Shown: piece by piece, positions 47,460 to 56,807 of the stretch | How positions within the stretch are numbered: the stretch's first letter is position 1 | Layout of the letters: each line of letters starts with the position of its first letter | Origin: Bradyrhizobium sp. SK17 | GTDB taxonomy: Bacteria; Pseudomonadota; Alphaproteobacteria; Rhizobiales; Xanthobacteraceae | NCBI RefSeq assembly: GCF_002831585.1 | Contig: NZ_CP025113.1 | Location: forward strand, 1,178,001 to 1,242,000 | DNA: 64,000 bases | Direction of reading: 5' to 3' | The notes under the pieces: generated by a model | Told to the model about the DNA's origin: nothing | Databases searched by the model: none | Seen by the model: only the letters and a program-made list of their open reading frames with translations | Position numbers and translations under genes: made by a program

Positions 47460-47851
47460 TTGTTCTCCAGGTGCGGGATCTCGCCGGCCGTTCGGGTTGA
47501 TGGGCGCACCGCACGTGAAGTGTCAGGGTTCCGCAAACCCTGACGACCGCTCGTTGCGGGAGGTGCAACAGCGGGCCGGCAGTAAAACTGCACGCTCGGT
47601 ACGTTTGATAGTCCGGAGCCTGAAGCGAAAATATCGACTGCAAGACCTGGGAGCGGGCGTTCCTCCAGATGCGGCGTCAGTTTTGCTTGAGGATGGCTCA
47701 AACCCGGCGCCGGCCCGCTCAGACACGGCCTCGACATGGTCGATGGTGGTCCGAACGGCGCTGATATAGCCCTGAGGCCTGCTTTCGGCAAGCAGGAAAT
47801 GCCCCATTTTGCTGGGTTTTCGGGCCGAAAGGGCGTTTTCGCGCCGGCACC
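47460..47851 (-). other. 392-bp gap between cmk and rpsA: rpsA leader and promoter region
   Basis: No gene is seen. It holds the rpsA ribosome site, a perfect 9-bp hairpin GTCAGGGTT / AACCCTGAC with a 5-nt loop (47522-47544), and another, CCTGCTT / AAGCAGG, at about 47776-47796 just after cmk that lacks a T-run. A promoter must lie here but I cannot place it with confidence. Confidence 0.5.
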
Positions 47852-48481
47852 CTAGCGCCTGGCGCGCGCGGCCTCGACGATGGCGATGGCGGCGCGGACC
47901 CCGGCCTCGATGTCGAGGTTGGAATTGTCCAGGGTGTGGGCGTCGGGGGCCGGCCGCAACGGCGCAACGGTACGGTTCTGGTCCCGTTCGTCGCGCTTGA
48001 GAATGTCGGCGAGCACCGCGGCCTCGTCGGCGTCCTCGCCGCGGGCCCGGGCCTCCAGCGTGCGCCGGCGTGCCCGCACCTGGGGATCGGCGACCACGAA
48101 GATCTTCACGTCGGCGTCGGGGCAGATCACGGTGCCGATGTCGCGCCCATCCAGCACCGCACCGGGCGGATCGGCGGCGAACTGGCGCTGGAAGCTGACC
48201 AGCGCCTCGCGCACCTTGGGAAAGGCCGAGACGACCGATGCGCCCTCACCGACCTTCTGGGTCTTCAGGATCGGATTGCCGAATTTCTCGGGGTCGAGCT
48301 CGAGTGCCACGGCCACCGCCAGCGCCTCATCGTTGAGGTCGGCGCCCTGCGCCATCATCGCATAGGCCACCGCGCGGTAGATCACGCCGGTGTCGAGATG
48401 CCGATAGCCGTAATGGTGGGCAAGCCGCTTGCCGAGCGTGCCCTTGCCGGAGGCGGCGGGTCCGTCGATGGCGATGATCAT
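47852..48481 (-). CDS. cmk: cytidylate kinase
   Basis: 209 residues from ATG 48481, overlapping the aroA stop by 4 bp. Phosphorylates CMP and dCMP. P-loop [48 protein letters not shown] and the lid [17 protein letters not shown]. The same frame stays open far upstream within aroA, but that part is not protein-like. Order aroA-cmk-rpsA is conserved. Confidence 0.97.
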   Translation of the reverse strand: MIIAIDGPAASGKGTLGKRLAHHYGYRHLDTGVIYRAVAYAMMAQGADLNDEALAVAVALELDPEKFGNPILKTQKVGEGASVVSAFPKVREALVSFQRQFAADPPGAVLDGRDIGTVICPDADVKIFVVADPQVRARRRTLEARARGEDADEAAVLADILKRDERDQNRTVAPLRPAPDAHTLDNSNLDIEAGVRAAIAIVEAARARR

Positions 48482-49815
48482 GCGAAGTCGGCTCCGAGCG
48501 TGCGCATCATCGGGATGAAGTCTGGAAAACTGGTGGCGATGAAGCCGGTGTCGTCGATCTTGACCGGCTGATCCGCGGCACAGCCCATCACCAGCGCCGA
48601 CATCGCGATGCGATGATCCATGTGGGTGGCAACCAGGCCGCCGCCCGGAACATGGCCGCGGCCCTCGACGATCAGATCGTCGCCGGAGACCTCGACCTTG
48701 ACGCCATTGACGCGCAGCATGTCCGCGGTCGCTTCGAGCCGGTCGGACTCCTTGACCCGCAGCTCCTGCAGGCCGCGCATGATCGTGGTGCCTTCGGCGA
48801 AGGCGGCGGCAACCGCGAGCACCAGATATTCGTCGATCATCGACGGCGCGCGCTCCGGCGGCACCTCGACGCCCCTGAGCTTCGAGGCACGCACACGTAG
48901 CTGCGCCATCGGCTCGCCGGCATCGCCGCGCACGTCGCTCTCCTCGATCGAGGCGCCCATCTCGCGCAGCGTGGTGAACAGGCCGGTACGCAGCGGGTTG
49001 GTCATGACGTCGGCAAACACCACGTCGGACCCCTCGACAATCAGGGCCGCCACGATCGGGAACGCCGCGGAAGATGGATCCGCCGGCACCACGACATTGG
49101 CGCCATGCAACTCGGGCTCGCCGTTCAGCGTGATCCTGCGGCCGTGGCTGCCTTCCTTCTCCGACGTGATCTCGGCGCCGAAATGCTTCAGCATCAACTC
49201 GGTGTGGTCGCGGCTCGCTTCCTGCTCGATGACCGTGGTGATGCCGGGCGCGGACAGGCCGGCCAGCAGCACCGCCGACTTGATCTGGGCCGAGGCGACC
49301 GGGGTCTTGTAGACGATCGGCACCGGATAGCGGGCGCCATGCAGGGTGAGCGGCAGCCGGCCGCCCTCCTTGATATCGCTGGTGCGGGCGCCCATCAGCT
49401 CGAGCGGATCGAGGATGCGGCGCATCGGCCGCGACCGCAGCGAGGCATCGCCGTCGAAGACGGCCGCGATCGGACAGCCCGCCACCGCGCCCATCACCAG
49501 CCGGCAGCCGGTGCCCGAATTGCCGAAATCGAGCGGGCCGGCGGGCTGGGCGAAGCCACCGACGCCGACGCCTGCGACCGACCAGGTGAACGGCGCCGTG
49601 CGCTCCACCTTGGCGCCCAGCGCGCGCATGGATTTCGCGGTATTGAGGACGTCCTCGCCCTCCAGAAGGCCGGAAATGCGGGTTTCGCCGACCGAAAGCG
49701 CCCCCAGGATCAGGGCGCGGTGGGAAATCGACTTGTCGCCGGGAACGCAGACCTTGCCGGCCAGGGGGCCGCAAGCGCGCGATTCCAGCGGGGTGGGGGT
49801 GTCAGAATGGGCCAA
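48478..49815 (-). CDS. aroA: 3-phosphoshikimate 1-carboxyvinyltransferase (EPSP synthase), CP4-like class
   Basis: 445 residues from TTG 49815 ([17 protein letters not shown]), chosen because AGAGGAC lies 6 nt upstream; a GTG at 49848 is the alternative. Joins PEP to shikimate-3-phosphate. [70 protein letters not shown] and [20 protein letters not shown] resemble the Agrobacterium CP4 enzyme more than the E. coli one. The residue equivalent to CP4 Ala100 is Gly here. Coupled to cmk. Confidence 0.95.
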   Translation of the reverse strand: MAHSDTPTPLESRACGPLAGKVCVPGDKSISHRALILGALSVGETRISGLLEGEDVLNTAKSMRALGAKVERTAPFTWSVAGVGVGGFAQPAGPLDFGNSGTGCRLVMGAVAGCPIAAVFDGDASLRSRPMRRILDPLELMGARTSDIKEGGRLPLTLHGARYPVPIVYKTPVASAQIKSAVLLAGLSAPGITTVIEQEASRDHTELMLKHFGAEITSEKEGSHGRRITLNGEPELHGANVVVPADPSSAAFPIVAALIVEGSDVVFADVMTNPLRTGLFTTLREMGASIEESDVRGDAGEPMAQLRVRASKLRGVEVPPERAPSMIDEYLVLAVAAAFAEGTTIMRGLQELRVKESDRLEATADMLRVNGVKVEVSGDDLIVEGRGHVPGGGLVATHMDHRIAMSALVMGCAADQPVKIDDTGFIATSFPDFIPMMRTLGADFA

Positions 49816-49952
49816 GATCGTGTCCTCTCGCGCCGCGGCAGGTATCACATGGGCAACACCGCGTCACGCGCCCGTCACTTGCGCGCAAACCGCTATTGAC
49901 AGCGGCTCCTCAACTAGCCAAGTGAAGCACCGTTTTTCAGCAAAATTCTGGG

Positions 49953-50369
49953 ATGACCACGTTGGCCAAGTCCGAGCTCGGAACCAAGCGCATTTGCCCG
50001 ACCACGGGCAAGAAGTTCTACGACCTCAACAAGAATCCGGTGATTTCACCCTACACCGGTGAGGTCGTGCCGATCGCGCCCGTCGCGCCGCCGCGGGGCC
50101 GTGGCGCCACCGTCAATTCGCCCGCGACCGCCGCCGACATGCCGGAGCCCGCCGAGGCGGAAGAAATGGTCTCGCTCGAGGAGGCCGATGCCGAGGAGAA
50201 CACCGGCAAGGTCAAGGCCCAGGTTCCCGAATCCGAGGACGATATCGAGGTCGATGAGACCATCGATGACGATGATGACGACGATTCGACCTTCATCGCC
50301 GACGAGGAAGAGGGCGATGAGGACGTCACCGACATCATTGGTGACGTCGGAGGCGACGAAGAGACTTGA
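49953..50369 (+). CDS. TIGR02300 family protein with acidic tail (FYDLN protein)
   Basis: 138 residues. Conserved N-terminus LGTKRICPTTGKKFYDLNKN and VISPYTGEVVPI, then an Ala/Pro/Glu-rich linker and a highly acidic tail with a run of seven Asp. The family is restricted largely to alphaproteobacteria and has no proven function. Divergent from aroA. A TTG at 49962 (AKSELGTKR) could also be the start. Confidence 0.85.
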   Translation: MTTLAKSELGTKRICPTTGKKFYDLNKNPVISPYTGEVVPIAPVAPPRGRGATVNSPATAADMPEPAEAEEMVSLEEADAEENTGKVKAQVPESEDDIEVDETIDDDDDDDSTFIADEEEGDEDVTDIIGDVGGDEET

Positions 50370-50466
50370 GATCGCCGCCGATCTGTGATCAACGGTGCAT
50401 CCTCCGGAGTCGCCTAGGACCCGGAGGCCGGGCAGGATCCTGAGGGGTCCGCCCAAACTGGACTAA

Positions 50467-50540
<74 letters not shown>

Positions 50541-50542
<2 letters not shown>

Positions 50543-50614
50543 GCCTTCGCTCGCTTCGCGAGCTACGGCTCGGCAAGCCCGGGAAGTCCCTCGTAGCGAA
50601 GTGAGCGAAGGCTG
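50541..50614. repeat. long hairpin abutting the tRNA-Ala 3' end
   Basis: CAGCCTTCGCTCGCTTCGC (50541-50559), a GAGC insert, TACG, facing CGTAGCGAAGTGAGCGAAGG... (50592-50614): 22 of 23 positions pair. Followed by a second imperfect hairpin CGGCGTAGCCC-GAA-GGGCGAAGCCG (about 50619-50643) and then the GIY-YIG gene. May be a terminator, a mobile-element end, or both. Confidence 0.8.
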
Positions 50615-50699
50615 CCGCGGCGTAGCCCGAAGGGCGAAGCCGGGCTCTCACCGAAATTCAGATGCGTTAGCATCGACCCCATCAATTCGTGGGGGTCCG

Positions 50700-50936
50700 A
50701 TGAAATACGTCTACATCCTCGAGAGCGTTGACTGCCTGCACTTCTACGTCGGGCTTACCGACGATCTGCGCGCCAGACTTGCCAAACACAACGCTGGCGA
50801 AGTGCCGCATACATCGAAGTATGGGCCTTGGCGGCTGAAGACCTATATTGCCTTCAGCGACGAGAAGCAGGCTGTCGCGTTCGAGAAGTACCTTAAATCC
50901 CACTCCGGCCGCGCCTTCGCCAAGAAACGCCTCTAA
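50700..50936 (+). CDS. small GIY-YIG family nuclease-like protein
   Basis: 78 residues from ATG 50700 (MKYVYILESVDCLHFYVGLT); the in-frame sequence before it is hairpin DNA. GIY-YIG fold: YVY...YVG strand pair, Arg in DLRARLAKHNAG, Glu in AVAFEKYLKSHSGRAFAK. Related to the small UPF0213/YhbQ-like proteins, which are structure-specific nucleases or have unknown roles. Stand-alone, downstream of tRNA-Ala and its hairpins. Confidence 0.85.
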   Translation: MKYVYILESVDCLHFYVGLTDDLRARLAKHNAGEVPHTSKYGPWRLKTYIAFSDEKQAVAFEKYLKSHSGRAFAKKRL

Positions 50937-50948
50937 CCGTCGCCGCCC

Positions 50949-51428
50949 CTACTCCCCCAGCACCGCGTTCAGCCGGTCGCGCAGCGCGACGATCTCGTCC
51001 TTCATCGCCAGCAATTCCCCGACCGAGCAGTCCGACGCCGCCAGGATCGATTGCGGGACGGCCTTGGCTTTCTCGCGCAGCGCGTGGCCCTGCGCGGTCA
51101 GCGCGATCAGCACCACCCGCTCGTCCGCGGTGCTGCGGGTCCGCTTGATCAACGCCGCCGCCTCCAGCCGCTTCAGCAGTGGCGTCAGGGTGCCGGAATC
51201 CAGGAACAGGCGCTCGCCGAGGTCCTTCACCGGCACGTCGTCGCGCTCCCACAGCGCCAGCATCACCAGATACTGCGGATAGGTCAGCCCGAGCCGGTCG
51301 AGCAGCGGCTTGTAGACGCGGTTGAAGGCGTGCGCGGTCGAATAGACCGCAAAGCAGATCTGGTTGTCGAGCCGCAGCGCCTGATCGGCCGCCGTCTGTT
51401 TCCTGACCATGATTCCGATCGAATCCAT
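50949..51428 (-). CDS. ohrR: OhrR, MarR family organic peroxide sensor-repressor
   Basis: 159 residues (or 153 from the second Met at 51410). Winged helix MarR fold: LTYPQYLVMLALWERDDVPV, KDLGERLFLDSGTLTPLLKRLE and the wing RSTADERVVLIALT. The reactive Cys of OhrR lies in LDNQICFAVYSTAHAF. When the Cys is oxidised by organic hydroperoxide, the repressor leaves DNA. Divergent from ohr, with a TACAATT palindrome between. Confidence 0.94.
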   Translation of the reverse strand: MDSIGIMVRKQTAADQALRLDNQICFAVYSTAHAFNRVYKPLLDRLGLTYPQYLVMLALWERDDVPVKDLGERLFLDSGTLTPLLKRLEAAALIKRTRSTADERVVLIALTAQGHALREKAKAVPQSILAASDCSVGELLAMKDEIVALRDRLNAVLGE

Positions 51429-51512
51429 CCCGTTTCCGGGTCATTCTGGGCTCGCGGGACCGCGAATTCAATTGCGAACAATTAAATGTGAGGCTGCGCA
51501 TTTTGCATTGTG

Positions 51513-51527
51513 TACAATTCAATTGTA
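51513..51527. promoter_or_regulatory. OhrR operator
   Basis: TACAATT-C-AATTGTA, perfect 7-bp arms; as I recall, the Bacillus ohrA operator has the same arms. A weaker AATTG-CGAA-CAATT inverted repeat lies at 51470-51483, closer to ohrR, and could serve its autoregulation. Confidence 0.8.
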
Positions 51528-51572
51528 TGCGATAGATCGATCGTCGAATTCAAACCCGAGGGAGAGACGACC

Positions 51573-51998
51573 ATGTCAGTGAACGTGCTCTACAAGACCA
51601 GCGCCAAGGCAACCGGCGGCCGCGACGGCCATGCGGCAACGCTCGACGGCGCGCTCGACGTCAAGCTCACGACCCCGAAGGAGCTCGGCGGCGGCGGTGG
51701 CGCCGGCAACAATCCGGAGCAGCTGTTCGCGGCCGGCTATGCCGCCTGCTTCATCGGCGCCATGAAGTTCGTGGCCTCGCAGGGCGGCCCCAAGGTTCCC
51801 GCCGACGCCGCGGTGACCTCGACGGTCGGAATCGGCCCGCGCTCGGAAGGTGGCTTCGGCCTTGCCGTCGACCTCGCCGTTTCGCTGCCCGGCCTGTCCC
51901 GCGCCGACGCCGAGGCGCTGGTCGAGAAGGCCCACCAGGTGTGCCCCTATTCCAATGCGACCCGCGGCAATGTCGACGTCAAGCTGACCGTCGTCTAA
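51573..51998 (+). CDS. ohr: organic hydroperoxide resistance protein (Ohr)
   Basis: 141 residues from ATG 51573, with GGGAGAGAC upstream. Thiol peroxidase reducing fatty acid and other organic hydroperoxides. The two catalytic Cys are in [18 protein letters not shown] and [15 protein letters not shown]; Arg in GRDGHA completes the site. Repressed by OhrR, encoded divergently. Confidence 0.96.
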   Translation: MSVNVLYKTSAKATGGRDGHAATLDGALDVKLTTPKELGGGGGAGNNPEQLFAAGYAACFIGAMKFVASQGGPKVPADAAVTSTVGIGPRSEGGFGLAVDLAVSLPGLSRADAEALVEKAHQVCPYSNATRGNVDVKLTVV

Positions 51999-52015
51999 TT
52001 CAGTTCTCGCCAATG

Positions 52016-52052
52016 GTCCGCCACGCCTTCCCGCGTGGCGGACTATTTGTTT
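52016..52052 (+). terminator. Rho-independent terminator of ohr
   Basis: Perfect 11-bp stem GTCCGCCACGC / GCGTGGCGGAC with a 6-nt loop (52016-52043), followed by TATTTGTTT. Confidence 0.9.
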
Positions 52053-52209
52053 GCATTCGAGATGCCAGTTCGCGTCTTGCGATTCGTTGAGCGAACGCGC
52101 GCCGCCTGCTGCATGGGCCTGCGCCGAGGGAAGCATTGCTGCCCCGGCTGAAGACCGCTAGCTCTGGGATCCTCGTATTTCCGATCCCAACTGAGCGAAG
52201 GTTGTTTCC

Positions 52210-53415
52210 ATGAATACCCCTGCGGCTACGGGCGCGATGACCGGCCTGCGCGTGATCGATCTGACGCGCGTGCTCGGCGGTCCGTATTGCACCCAGATCC
52301 TCGCCGACCACGGCGCCGACGTGATCAAGGTCGAGCCGCCCGCCGGCGACGAGGTGCGCGACTGGGGCCCTCCGTTCCATGAAGAAGATGCGGCCTATTT
52401 CGTCGGCATCAACCGCAACAAGCGCTCGATCGGCCTCGACCTCGCCTCCGAAGGCGGACGCGCGGTGCTGATGAAGATGCTCGAGACCGCCGACGTGCTG
52501 ATCGAGAATTTCAAGCCGGGCACGCTCGACAAATGGGGCATCGGCAACGACGTGTTGCGCGAAAAATTTCCGCGCCTGGTGCATTGCCGGATCTCCGGCT
52601 TCGGCGCCGACGGCCCGCGCGGCGGCAATCCCGGTTATGATGCAATCATCCAGGCCATGACCGGCATGATCGCGGCCACCGGCTCGCCGGAGAGCGGCCC
52701 GATGCGGATCGGCGTGCCGCTGGTCGACATCACCACCGGCCTCTATGCGGCGATCGGCATCCTGATGGCATTGTCGGAGCGGCAGCGCTCCGGGCTCGGC
52801 CAGTTCCTCGAGACCACGCTGTACGAAACCGGGCTTGCGATCATGCATCCGCACACCGCGAACTATTTCATGCATGGCAAGCCGCCGTCGCTGACCGGCA
52901 ACGAGCATCCGAACCTCGTGCCTTACGCGATCTTCCCGACCAAGACCGACAACATCTTCATCGGCGTCGGCAATGACGGCACCTTCCGCAAGCTGGCGAA
53001 GGAGATCGGCAAGCCCGAGCTCGGCACCGATCCGCGCTTTGCCCGCAACAAGGATCGCATCGCCAACCGCGATGCGCTGCGCGTCGAGCTTGCCGCGGTG
53101 TTCAGCCAGCACGAGGCCGAGCCGCTGTGCAACCGGCTGCTCGCCGCCGGCCTTCCGGCCGGCCCGGTGCAGAAGATCGACCAGGCGCTGACCAACCCGC
53201 ACACCATCCATCGCGGCGACGTCATCGAGAAGGATTGGTACAAGGGCGTCGCCTCGCCGATCCGGCTCGAACGCACCAAGCCGAACCTGCGCCGCACGCC
53301 GCCGAAGTTCAGTCAGCACGCAGCGGAGGTGCTGGGCGAGTTCGGCTACTCCAGGGATGAGATCAACGGCCTGGTCGACAAGGGCGTGGTCTGCGGTCCC
53401 CAGCGCAAGCGCTAA
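52210..53415 (+). CDS. CaiB/BaiF family (class III) CoA transferase
   Basis: 401 residues. Interlocked-dimer CoA transferase: GLRVIDLTRVLGGPYCTQIL, ADVIKVEPPAGDEVRDW, FVGINRNKRSIGLDL and catalytic Asp in GNPGYDAIIQAMTGMIAATG. Moves CoA between an acyl-CoA and a carboxylic acid; the partners cannot be told. GAAGG lies upstream of ATG 52210. Monocistronic, followed by an RptA repeat and a terminator. Confidence 0.9.
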   Translation: MNTPAATGAMTGLRVIDLTRVLGGPYCTQILADHGADVIKVEPPAGDEVRDWGPPFHEEDAAYFVGINRNKRSIGLDLASEGGRAVLMKMLETADVLIENFKPGTLDKWGIGNDVLREKFPRLVHCRISGFGADGPRGGNPGYDAIIQAMTGMIAATGSPESGPMRIGVPLVDITTGLYAAIGILMALSERQRSGLGQFLETTLYETGLAIMHPHTANYFMHGKPPSLTGNEHPNLVPYAIFPTKTDNIFIGVGNDGTFRKLAKEIGKPELGTDPRFARNKDRIANRDALRVELAAVFSQHEAEPLCNRLLAAGLPAGPVQKIDQALTNPHTIHRGDVIEKDWYKGVASPIRLERTKPNLRRTPPKFSQHAAEVLGEFGYSRDEINGLVDKGVVCGPQRKR

Positions 53416-53502
53416 AAGCGTTTTCGAGCGAAGTGGGCACCGGTTCGCGTCAAGAAAACGCGTCAGAATGAGAGCGCCGGTTCGTATCGAACCGGCGTGA
53501 TC
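53415..53502. repeat. RptA repeat, copy 3
   Basis: AAGCGTTTTCGAGCGAAGTG at the start, GCACCGGTTCGCGTCAAGAA and AACGCGTC follow; the tail hairpin is CGCCGGTTCG-TAT-CGAACCGGCG (53475-53497), a different sequence from copy 1 but the same shape. Confidence 0.85.
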
Positions 53503-53512
53503 AAGTCACCCT

Positions 53513-53574
53513 GCGGTGCAACGTCGCGTTCGGCGTTGCACCGCGAGGCGCCGGCGGCAATCTCCGCCTTTTTT
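53513..53574 (+). terminator. double hairpin terminator before ugpB
   Basis: A perfect 11-bp stem GCGGTGCAACG / CGTTGCACCGC (53513-53544), then a GGCGG-CAATCT-CCGCC hairpin directly followed by six T (53553-53574). Ends the CoA transferase transcript. Confidence 0.82.
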
Positions 53575-53623
53575 ACCGCTTCCCTTTGTCGCGGCTTCCC
53601 CCCTACGATGGCTTTCGTTTATA

Positions 53624-53641
53624 CGGTCATTTGAACGTCAT
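53624..53641 (+). promoter_or_regulatory. candidate PHO box upstream of ugpB
   Basis: CGGTCAT-TTGA-ACGTCAT: two 7-bp direct repeats with a 4-bp spacer, matching the PhoB consensus CTGTCAT-N4-CTGTCAT at 6 and 5 of 7 positions, 55 bp before the ugpB start. ugp operons are PhoB-controlled in E. coli and Sinorhizobium, which supports the call. Confidence 0.55.
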
Positions 53642-53696
53642 CCGGCGCTGATAACGCGCGCAACGAAAGATGGTGTTCCAACCGGGAGGGGCTTTG

Positions 53697-55013
53697 ATGA
53701 TTTTCCGACGACTTGGCGCTGCTGCGGTAGCCGCTGCTACGCTTGCATTCGCGTCGCCTGCATTTGCGGTGACCGAGATCCAGTGGTGGCACGCGATGAC
53801 CGGCGCCAACAATGACGTCATCGTCAAGCTGGCCAACGACTTCAACGCCTCGCAGTCCGACTACAAGGTGATCCCGACCTACAAGGGCGGCTACGCCGAC
53901 ACCATGAATGCCGGCATCGCCGCGTTCCGTGCCGGCAACGCGCCGGCCATCATGCAGGTGTTCGAAGTCGGCACCGCGACCATGATGGCCGCCACCGGCG
54001 CCGTCAAACCGGTCTACAAGCTGATGGCCGACGCCGGCGAGAAGTTCGATCCGAGCGTCTATCTGCCCGCGATCACCGGCTACTACTCGACCTCGAAGGG
54101 CGAGATGCTGTCGTTCCCCTTCAACTCGTCGTCGACCGTGATGTGGGTCAATCTCGACGCGCTGAAGAAGGCCAACATCGCCGAGATCCCGAAGACCTGG
54201 CCGCAGGTGTTCGAGGACGCCAAGAAACTGAAGGCGGCCGGCTACACCACCTGCGGCTTCTCCGGCTCGTGGGTCACCTGGGTCAATCTCGAGCAGCTCT
54301 CGGCCTGGCACAACGTGCCGCTCGCCAGCAAGGCCAACGGCCTCGACGGCTTCGACACCGTGCTCGAATTCAACGGCCCGCTACAGGTCAAGCATCTCGA
54401 GAACCTGGTCGAGCTGCAAAAGGACAAGACCTACGACTATGCCGGCCGCACCAACACCGGCGAAGGCCGCTTCACCTCGGGTGAGTGCCCGATCTACCTG
54501 ACCTCGTCGGCCTTCTTCGGCAACGTCAAGGCGCAGGCCAAGTTCAACTTCACCGCTGCGCCGATGCCGTACTATCCAGACGTCAAGGGTGCGCCGCAGA
54601 ACTCGATCATCGGCGGCGCCTCGCTGTGGGTGATGGGCGGCAAGTCGGCCGAGGAATACAAGGGCGTGGCCAAGTTCCTGACGTTCCTGTCGGACACCGA
54701 CCGCCAGGTCTGGATCCACAAGGCCTCGGGCTACCTGCCGATCACCAAGGCGGCCTACGCCAAGGCCAAGGAAGAGGGCTTCTACAAGGACCAGCCCTAT
54801 CTCGAGACCCCGCTGCTCGAGCTCACCAACAAGCCGCCGACCGAGAATTCCCGCGGTCTGCGCCTCGGCAACATGGTGCAGCTGCGCGACGTGTGGTCGG
54901 AGGAAATCGAGCAGGCGCTGGCCGGCAAGAAGACTGCCAAGCAGGCGCTGGACTCGGCCGTCGAGCGCGGCAACCAGATGCTGCGGCAGTTTGAAAAGAC
55001 CGCCGTCCGCTGA
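53697..55013 (+). CDS. ugpB: sn-glycerol-3-phosphate-binding periplasmic protein
   Basis: 438 residues from ATG 53697, set by GGGAGGGG at 53684. Signal peptide MIFRRLGAAAVAAATLAFAS ending at AFA. Family 1 solute-binding protein: VTEIQWWHAMTGANNDVIVK, YKGGYADTMNAGIAAFRAGN and NSSSTVMWVNLDALKKANI match UgpB. Captures glycerol-3-phosphate or glycerophosphodiesters for UgpAEC. Confidence 0.94.
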   Translation: MIFRRLGAAAVAAATLAFASPAFAVTEIQWWHAMTGANNDVIVKLANDFNASQSDYKVIPTYKGGYADTMNAGIAAFRAGNAPAIMQVFEVGTATMMAATGAVKPVYKLMADAGEKFDPSVYLPAITGYYSTSKGEMLSFPFNSSSTVMWVNLDALKKANIAEIPKTWPQVFEDAKKLKAAGYTTCGFSGSWVTWVNLEQLSAWHNVPLASKANGLDGFDTVLEFNGPLQVKHLENLVELQKDKTYDYAGRTNTGEGRFTSGECPIYLTSSAFFGNVKAQAKFNFTAAPMPYYPDVKGAPQNSIIGGASLWVMGGKSAEEYKGVAKFLTFLSDTDRQVWIHKASGYLPITKAAYAKAKEEGFYKDQPYLETPLLELTNKPPTENSRGLRLGNMVQLRDVWSEEIEQALAGKKTAKQALDSAVERGNQMLRQFEKTAVR

Positions 55014-55077
55014 CATGATGGTTTGATGTCATCAACCGGCAGGCCGCGACGAGCGGCCTGCCACTTTCTTAGAGACC

Positions 55078-55959
55078 ATGCAAAAGCAAGCGATTTTCCA
55101 ATCAAAGCTGTTGCCTTACGCGCTGGTTGCCCCGCAACTTGCGATCGTCCTGATCTTTTTCTACTGGCCGGCCGCGCAGGCGGTGATCCAGTCCTTCCTG
55201 CTGCAAGACGCTTTCGGCCTGTCCACCAGCTTCGTCTGGTTCGAGAACTATCTCGAGCTGTTCAAGGACCCGGCCTATTTCGCCACGATCGTCAGGACCT
55301 TCGCGTTCTCGTTCGCGATCGCGGTGTCGTCGCTGTCGTTCGCACTTCTGCTCGCCGTCATGGCCGACAAGCCGCTGCGCGGCTCGACGCTGTACCGCAC
55401 GCTGCTGATCTGGCCCTATGCGGTGGCGCCGCCCGTGGTCGGCGTGCTTTGGGTGTTCATGCTGCATCCCTCGCTCGGCGTGCTGTCGCGCTATCTGCGC
55501 GCCATGGGCGTTGACTGGAATCCGTTGCTCAACGGCGACCAGGCCGCGACGCTGATCATCCTCGCCGCGGCGTGGAAGCAGATCTCCTACAATTTCCTGT
55601 TCTTCCTCGCCGGCCTCCAGAGCATCCCGAGGAGCGTGATCGAGGCCGCCGCGATCGACGGCGCCCGCCCGATGCGGCGGTTCTGGACCGTGATCTTCCC
55701 GCTGCTGTCGCCGACCATCTTCTTCCTGCTGGTCATCAACATCGTCTACGCCTTCTTCGACACCTTCGGCATCATCGACACGATGACCCGCGGCGGCCCC
55801 GGCAAGTCGACCGAAACGCTGGTCTACAAGGTCTATTCGGACGGCCTGATCGGCGGCAATCTCGGCTCGTCGGCGGCGCAATCGGTCATCCTGATGGTGA
55901 TCGTGATCGTGCTGACCGGAATCCAGTTCCGCTTCGTCGAACGCAAGGTGACCTACTGA
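55078..55959 (+). CDS. ugpA: sn-glycerol-3-phosphate ABC transporter permease UgpA
   Basis: 293 residues, six membrane segments beginning [19 protein letters not shown]. The EAA loop that docks on the ATPase is [20 protein letters not shown]. Forms the channel with UgpE. Its TGA overlaps the ugpE ATG (TGATG, 55957-55961). Confidence 0.95.
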   Translation: MQKQAIFQSKLLPYALVAPQLAIVLIFFYWPAAQAVIQSFLLQDAFGLSTSFVWFENYLELFKDPAYFATIVRTFAFSFAIAVSSLSFALLLAVMADKPLRGSTLYRTLLIWPYAVAPPVVGVLWVFMLHPSLGVLSRYLRAMGVDWNPLLNGDQAATLIILAAAWKQISYNFLFFLAGLQSIPRSVIEAAAIDGARPMRRFWTVIFPLLSPTIFFLLVINIVYAFFDTFGIIDTMTRGGPGKSTETLVYKVYSDGLIGGNLGSSAAQSVILMVIVIVLTGIQFRFVERKVTY

Positions 55960-56807
55960 TGGTCGAGGAAGAGGGCTTCCAGCGCTATCTGGCTCACATC
56001 ATCCTGTGGATCGGGATCGTGATCGTCGCCTTCCCGGTCTATCTGGCGATCGTCGCCTCGACCCAGGACAATGCCGTCATCGCCAACGGCCAGATGTCGC
56101 TGTTGCCCGGCGGCCATTTCTTCGAGACCTACTACCAGACGCTGTTCGTCGGCACGAGCGGATCGACCCGCGAGCCGGTGCTCAACATGATGCTGAATTC
56201 GCTGATCATGGCGCTCTTGATCGCGGTCGGCAAAATCGCGATCTCGATCATCTCGGCCTATGCGATCGTGTATTTCCGGTTTCCGTTCCGGATGGCGATC
56301 TTCTGGATCATCTTCATCACCCTGATGCTGCCGGTCGAGGTGCGCATCTATCCGACCTACAAGATCGTCGCCGACCTGCATCTGCTCGATAGTTACGCCG
56401 GCCTGTCGCTGCCGCTGATCGCCTCCGCCACCGCAACGCTCTTGTTCCGGCAGTTCTTCATGACGGTGCCGGATGAATTGCTGGAGGCCTCGCGGATCGA
56501 CGGCGCGGGCCCGTTCCGCTTCTTCTGGGATACGCTATTGCCGCTGTCGCGCACCAACATGGCCGCGCTGTTCGTGATCCTGTTCATCCTCGGCTGGAAT
56601 CAATATCTCTGGCCGCTGTTGATCACCACGCGCGACGACATGCAGACCATCCAGGTCGGCATCCGCAAGATGATCACCACGACCGACGCGCTGACCGAAT
56701 GGCCGATCGTGATGGCGACCGCGCTGCTCGCGATGCTGCCGCCGGTGTTCGTCGTCGTCGTGATGCAGAAACTGTTCGTGCGCGGATTGGTGGAGACGGA
56801 AAAGTAA
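55959..56807 (+). CDS. ugpE: sn-glycerol-3-phosphate ABC transporter permease UgpE
   Basis: 282 residues from ATG 55959 overlapping the ugpA stop. Six membrane segments; EAA loop [36 protein letters not shown] is a typical last-loop motif. Stop overlaps the ugpC start by one base (TAATG). Confidence 0.95.
   Translation: MVEEEGFQRYLAHIILWIGIVIVAFPVYLAIVASTQDNAVIANGQMSLLPGGHFFETYYQTLFVGTSGSTREPVLNMMLNSLIMALLIAVGKIAISIISAYAIVYFRFPFRMAIFWIIFITLMLPVEVRIYPTYKIVADLHLLDSYAGLSLPLIASATATLLFRQFFMTVPDELLEASRIDGAGPFRFFWDTLLPLSRTNMAALFVILFILGWNQYLWPLLITTRDDMQTIQVGIRKMITTTDALTEWPIVMATALLAMLPPVFVVVVMQKLFVRGLVETEK

Noticed and set aside
47852..49774. Single 640-codon frame that would fuse an upstream part to cmk
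   Set aside because: The upstream part is aroA read in the wrong frame; aroA and cmk are separate genes overlapping by 4 bp.
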